The notes under the pieces: generated by a model
The model's database searches: none
Told to the model about the DNA's origin: nothing
What the model saw: only the letters and a program-made list of their open reading frames with translations
Source of the DNA: Ganoderma boninense
Lineage: Eukaryota > Basidiomycota > Agaricomycetes > Polyporales > Polyporaceae
Length of the DNA: 64,000 bases
Assembly: GCA_002900995.3 (NCBI GenBank)
Contig: CM035305.1
Location: 5,240,908 to 5,304,907, forward strand
Direction of reading: 5' to 3'
Part shown: in pieces, positions 58,635 to 64,000 of the stretch
Layout of the letters: the number at the start of each line of letters is the position of its first letter
Position numbering within the stretch: the first letter of the stretch is position 1
Made by a program: the position numbers and the translations under genes

Positions 58635-61528
58635 TCACAGGCGCGAGCGGGCTTGCGTACTAGACCGCCGGCTGTGTTCTTTGAGGACGCGGCGCAGTAT
58701 CTTCCCACTCGGATTCTTGGGTATCACGTCGAGAAACACGATGCCGCCCTCAAGGCGCTTGTACTTGGCCGCCGCCGATGCGACCGTCTGCGATCCAAAG
58801 AGGCCACGCTGAGTGATCAGTGTGTTCCGTCGGCATTCGTGACCGATGCCGCTCACCTCGTACAGCCTAGCTTTGATCTGCTTTGTCAGTTGCTCGTCAT
58901 TTTTCGCAGCAGCAGCGACGGCTGGCTTGAGCACAACGTAAGCACGGGGGAGCTCGCCGGAGTACTCGTCCGGAACGCCGATGACGGCGGCATCCGCCAC
59001 GTCAGGGTCGCTCAGGAGGTATCCCTCGAGCTCGGACGGCGCGACTTGTAGGCCCTTCACTTTGATGAGCTCCTGTGGCAGTCATACCAGCGGTCAAATG
59101 AGATGACACACGATACTTAACCCAACTGTGGGTAGCGCCGGGGGGGAGAGACACACCTTGATCCGGTCGACGACAAACATATTGCCCTCCGCATCGAACT
59201 TGACTTCGTCGCCAGTCCGGAGCCACCTTGACGCACACGTCAGTTATTTAGTATGGGTCACGCGAGTGTAACGCGTGCCGGCAGGGACTTACCCGTCGTC
59301 GAACGCCTCTTCCGTCCTGCAAATTCCAACCCTCTCCGTCAGTCCACAGTGCTAACTTCGAGCGGTGCACGGTAGGACGACTCACGCTTTCCGATTGCGA
59401 TAGTACCCCATGACGACCTGTGGGCCCCGAATAAGTAGCTCCCCAGTCCCGCCAACGCCTGCCAGTGAGCCGTCCTCTTTGACGACCTTTGCGAGCGTCC
59501 CCGGCACGAGCCGTCCACAACTGCCCGGCACGCCGAGTTTCTGTGAGACCGGAAACTGTGTCGCCCATCAGCGTGGGACGGCTCCGTGTTGCGGTGATGG
59601 ATCTCGCGCTGGGAAAAGGGCGCACCATCGTCACACCGCCCGTTGTCTCCGTCATGCCTGCAGACGGTTACTCAGCCCGACATTCTAGATCCATCGTGAT
59701 TATAACGCGCGAGCAAGGACCCACGTACCGTATCCCTGGCCGAGGTGCGCGCCGGGGAGGACTTTCAGGAGCTCGGCGGTCAGCTCGGCGGAGAGCGGCG
59801 CCGCGGCGATGGTACAGCAGCGCACGCTCGACAGGTCGTACGTCTTCGTCAGGGAGTGCTGGGGGCCCAGGTGAGCATGGCACTGGCGTGACTGCATGTG
59901 CACGTGGAGCGGACGGCGCACCTTGCAGAGCAACACTGCTTGTGGGGGTACTATGCTGCGCATGGAGGGCGCCGGATGCGCGTGAGCAGGGCTGCGTGAG
60001 GGAAGGTGACTTCCGAGAGGAGGGGGAAGGAGGCTCACTTCAGGTGGGTTATGCGATAGCGCTGGATGTTCTGTAGGTATTTCTCGAAGACGAATGTCTT
60101 CGCGACTACCAGCGTCATCTGTGTCCAACGGCGAGTCAATGAGGATCCTGGACGTGGGAGGTGGGTGAACGCCGTCACGCACGCCTACGAAGAGCATGAA
60201 GTGGAGCTACGCCGTTGTGAGCTCAAAGATGACTCCTGTACTTGCGACGCACTCACATTCATGGCCAAGCCGTATATATCTACACACCCACATTCAGCGA
60301 CTGCATTGTATGTATCTGCAACTGGGTACTTACGATAGCTGGGCAGGGCTGTCATGGTTAGGGCGGAGACGTCATCGAGCGAAATAGTCAAGGAAACAGC
60401 TATTTAGGTGCTTACTTCCGTCGCAGACGTCTCCCGGTCGGAAACGCTGATCCTTCCACGGCGCATACTGCTCGTGCACCCGGTTGCTCGTGGCGACTTG
60501 GACTACACCACAGATGACGTTGTGATGCGACACCGCGACCGCCTGCAGCATGATATTCTTACATGCATAGCTTGACACCGCTGACACTAACTGACCTTGG
60601 GTTTGCCCGTGGTGCCCGAAGAAAAACACAGAAATGCGATGGCCGTCATCGCCTCCCCGGGCTTGAATTTGTGCTCGACGCAGGGCGCATGTCGCTCGTG
60701 TTCCCCGATGAGGGACTCGATGGAAAGGTGCGGGCTGTCGGGGACGAGATGGCCGTCGAGGAGTACGAGACGGTGCTCGGGAATATTACGCGCCTTCATG
60801 GCGGCGAGCGCGACTTCGCGGTTGCCCGGGTACGCGATCACGAGCGAGGACTGCGCGATCTCAAGTTGGAATGCTGTGGAAAGTCCGGTGAGCATTGGTG
60901 CGGTAGCCACGGGGAGTCGTGATTGAGCTCGTACCAAATTCGTCGACAGTAAGCGTAGAGCTGTGCATACTGCGGCCATGTCAGCAAATCCAAGTCGAAC
61001 GTTGGTTATGCGAGAACTTACGCTACGACGCCGCCCAGCCTGTGTGTTGCCCAGATAATCACGCCGTAATCTAGATGGTTGGGAGCGAAAAGGGAAACTG
61101 AATGCAAATCGTCGCCATCATCAATACGATGAACATTCAACAAAGGATGTATACGAACCGACACTCCCAATGCCTGGATTACAACATCAGTATACATATC
61201 CCATGTTAGCGGTGATGTGTAGTTGAATGTGCTTCCCACTCACCGATGTTAAACCGCGCCTGTAGTGACCGCGCCAGCGCTTGAGTTCGCGCCCGGAGCT
61301 GCAAGCAAGCCCAACTCCGTCAGCGACCTGCCGATCGACGTAGCTGAAACGAGGCACCTCCTTTAAATGCACGGCTTTGCCAGTCTCGCCATCTATCAAG
61401 CAAGGCACGTAAGCAGGCCGCGTCGGGCGTGTCGGCTCTGCGCCGAGGTCGTCCAAAATGAACTGTGGGAGCGTCATGTCGTCGCGCGGGGGAACGAACT
61501 GAGGGCCTTCTGAGCGGAAGATCGTCAT
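58635..61528 (-). CDS. 4-coumarate-CoA-ligase-like acyl-CoA synthetase, peroxisomal, 563 aa
   Basis: Adenylate-forming enzyme activating an aromatic or fatty carboxylic acid to its CoA thioester; true substrate unknown. Eighteen exons in phase: 61528-61358, 61298-61244, 61097-61022, 60969-60935, 60873-60596, 60542-60416, 60348-60334, 60279-60257, 60206-60189, 60118-60039, 59955-59922, 59858-59729, 59657-59626, 59540-59386, 59316-59293, 59226-59157, 59072-58857, 58787-58635. AMP-binding motif LCFSSGTTGKPK, then LPSYHIYGL, YDLSSVRCCTIAAAPLS, GQGYGMTETTGGVTM, GELLIRGPQVVMGYYRN, GWLRTGDEVKFD, DRIKELIKVKGLQVAPSELE and the catalytic Lys region PKNPSGKILRR. The C-terminus SRL fits a PTS1 peroxisomal signal. 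The exon 3 acceptor is least certain. Length is normal for 4CL. Confidence 0.92.
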
Positions 61529-61585
61529 CGTGGGTGTGAGGAGCTGAGGCCTAGAGAGGAGGGCGGGGATGATGCTATGTTATCG

Positions 61586-61591
61586 TGCTGT
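61586..61591 (-). promoter_or_regulatory. TATA-like box of the CoA-ligase gene
   Basis: TATATA about 58 bp upstream of the ATG at 61528. Confidence 0.5.
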
Positions 61592-61599
61592 ATATATGG

Positions 61600-64000
61600 G
61601 AGATAGGCCTCTTGCGCGTCCGGCTCCGGGAACATGTACTTGCCTGTCGACCGCCCGGGTGGGAGTTTCCTATCACTAAGGGCTTAGCCGTCGCCGCGAC
61701 GTAACGATTGTATTAACGTAGAACTTATGAAATAGAGGAAGAAGCAAAGATGTTCGTTTACCGATGTCCGAAGGCCGAGGGCATGCTTGATCACGGGGTG
61801 CAATTGGCAAGAGCATAGTCGCCCTTCTACCACGCCCTGGAGAAACGGGCCGCACTCAGTACCCATGCTTGCATGCAGCACCCAAGGCACAAGCTTTCAT
61901 TGTCTGACGTAAAGGGAGGGCATATCAATGCATAGTCGGTCGCGATGTTTGAGCGGGTGTACTTACCAGGTTCTAATACATCCGTATCACGGTTGACCTC
62001 GACGGCTCCAACATGGCACGTCTGGTCTCGTATCCGCCTGCCCTTACTTCAAGTACGGACAAGTGCGCCCGGGTATAATTACCGACGCTCTCAGAATGCA
62101 GATAGACAGAGAGATGAACTGTAGACAACCGGATAGGGTATGTGGGGTACCTTGTATGGTCGAAAGGCCTGAAGGGTCTTGACGCTGCCTGATGACGGTA
62201 CTCGTAGAAGAACGAATGGAATGTTCGCATTATAGTGTACGACGAGTTACACCTTGGGGAAGATGCGGTCAAGGCTCACATGCGCTAGCAGCACTCTCTA
62301 CATCCACAACAGATGAAGGGCATCATTGTAATCATGAACAGTTACGAAACGTAGAAACATACGTGTCTGGTAACCCTACAGAACTCCTGCCTGCGTACTT
62401 TTGGACTCAACGACGGTACCGACCATCCGCCAGCAAATCCTCGTGTCACGCATGCGACCTTCGCCGTTTTCCAGTCCAAGGAGCAGCCAGCGAGCGTAGT
62501 CCCTTCAGGAGGTAAGTTGAGATACTAGCGAGAGAGACGCAGAGGTAGACCAAGAAGTGGACAGCGAGGGAACGAGGAGGAGAGTTCAAGATTGTTTTCC
62601 GGCGTCCACCCTGGGCACAATCTCGCCCGATGCCCGACGAAAACGCGTTGGGATCAATTAAGACCTAACCTTAGGATTGGATCACGTAATGCACCGACCC
62701 AATGATTAGATCCTCCTGCTCCGGTTCTGCTGAGGCCCCGCTTAGACTTGTAAAGTACCATGCACCGGCAATACTCCGCAACAGGGGGGAGGTACGTCGG
62801 CGTCTTTCGTTCACATCATCAGCGGCGGAAATAGCATCGACATCAACGACTACATCCACTTCAACTTGAAAGTGATCCAGCATCCTCCATCACAGCCGCC
62901 GTGCACGAGGCTGCTCGTCAAAACTCCGGCTATGCTCTTGCAGAACAATCCACCGTGGTCTGATTTCCACTCCAAATCACTGGGGCGCCGCGAGCGACAG
63001 GAGGGCCAACCTCAACGAGCTCGATTCTTCGGCGCCCGCCTCTTGACCAGTTTCTCGCTATCTGGCCGCCTTCTGTCCTGGAGCTTGTCGGCCAGATATC
63101 CGCCATCACCGGTGACTCCTTGCTCCTCGTATCAGCTTTGCGACAGACGAAACATCATATTTCAGGCAGGCTACCGTTGCGACCACGACGTCGCCTTCAA
63201 GTATCGGAAGAGCCCCAGGCTCGCCAACCGGGTTGGACAACGACGCGTACGAGGCAGGCCTCAAGACGCGCGCGACTTCGAAGATGAGCTCTCCCGCTAA
63301 GGTCTCGCGGTCTGCAGCTGAGAACGAGCTGCAAGATCTGGCCTCCTGCACTCTCCGGTATCATGCTGTCACTGACAATCCAGGAGTCGGACGCACTGGT
63401 CTTTCTAATTTCTCACGCCGAACTGACAACAATGTAGGTCGTAGAGGGCCCTATGAAATGAGACAAGCGCAGATGGGAATGAGAAAACGGAGGGCTGGCT
63501 GGATGAGAGGAGTGGCTGTCCACCGTCGCCCGATGCCCGACAAAACAGCGACAGACGACCAATCCCAGTGGCGGTGCGACCAATCCAACTTCCTCCACAC
63601 TCGTTGCAGTTGACGCTGGCCAGTGCCACTCGCACCGAGTCCCGACCAAGGTTGACCGGCCTGACCCCTCACACTCTCCGCAGGGGTTTCCGAGTCACTG
63701 GAACTACTCCTGCTAAATTCTCTCAGCAATACCGAACCAGACACGTCGTATGCGCTGGTACTGCCTCGCGGCACCGCAGCGACTGACTGGGACTCGCAGC
63801 ACAGCGTCGTCCACGTCCATGCGGATGTGTTGAGGTCAGCTTTGTCTTCTCCTGTCCCACCTTGCCTTTCCAGAACGTATCCGGGTTCTACAAAAGGAGG
63901 CAAGCATCATTGCCCCCAGGAGCCTGGAGACTGGCGGCACCTTGTAATTCTGAGTTGGCACCGCCATCACCAAGACACCCTGACGACAATAACGACTGGA
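61600..64000. other. No recognisable gene to window end
   Basis: Open frames at 62866-63300 (+), 63106-63351 (-) and 63451-63903 (-) have no recognised domain and compete on both strands. No exon chain with consistent phase was found. The region may contain the start of a gene extending beyond the window. Confidence 0.4.

Overview
This is nuclear DNA of a filamentous basidiomycete, most likely a wood-decay agaricomycete (white-rot type). The evidence is GC-rich genes cut by many 50-60 bp introns with GT(A/G)NGT donors, a secreted class II (manganese-type) peroxidase, a cluster of GH16 beta-glucanases, a basidiomycete DUF6589 protein, and decayed transposons between genes. Gene models were built by reading splice sites by eye and checking reading phase across every junction; there is no transcript evidence.

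Layout. 1-1678 (-): 3'-truncated aldehyde dehydrogenase (ALDH copy 1). 2.9-3.8 kb: one arm of a dispersed inverted repeat. 5.7-7.3 kb: decayed paralogue of the next gene, interrupted by a small insertion. 8.1-9.4 kb (+): uncharacterised gene. 10.2-14.6 kb (-): rhodanese plus tyrosine phosphatase, probably a MAP-kinase phosphatase. 17.2-20.1 kb (-): half-size ABC exporter. 22.2-22.6 kb: a MITE with TA target duplication. 23.4-24.75 kb (-): acetate/GPR1-FUN34-YaaH transporter. 25.0-31.4 kb: a complete 6.4 kb mobile element with long terminal inverted repeats and a 9-bp target duplication, carrying two convergent intact genes, a DUF6589 protein and a RecQ-like helicase. 34.8-36.2 kb (+): NAT9-type acetyltransferase. 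37.3-39.2 kb (+): ALDH copy 2, complete. 42.4-43.2 kb: second arm of the inverted repeat. 44.05-45.2 kb (+): uncharacterised multi-exon gene. 45.6 kb: GH16 last-exon relic. 49.4-51.0 kb (+): manganese-type peroxidase with a one-base frameshift near its 3' end. 51.7-57.4 kb: GH16 intact gene, pseudogene and intact gene. 58.6-61.5 kb (-): 4-coumarate-CoA-ligase-like enzyme with a peroxisomal SRL tail. The last 2.5 kb has no recognisable gene.

How the parts fit. The right half (peroxidase, GH16 enzymes, CoA ligase, aldehyde dehydrogenase) suits extracellular attack on plant or fungal wall polymers and use of aromatic acids and aldehydes. This functional link is inferred from families, not shown by the sequence. 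The most striking item is the 25.0-31.4 kb element: no classical transposase is visible, so the DUF6589 protein with its RecQ partner is the candidate mobility machinery.
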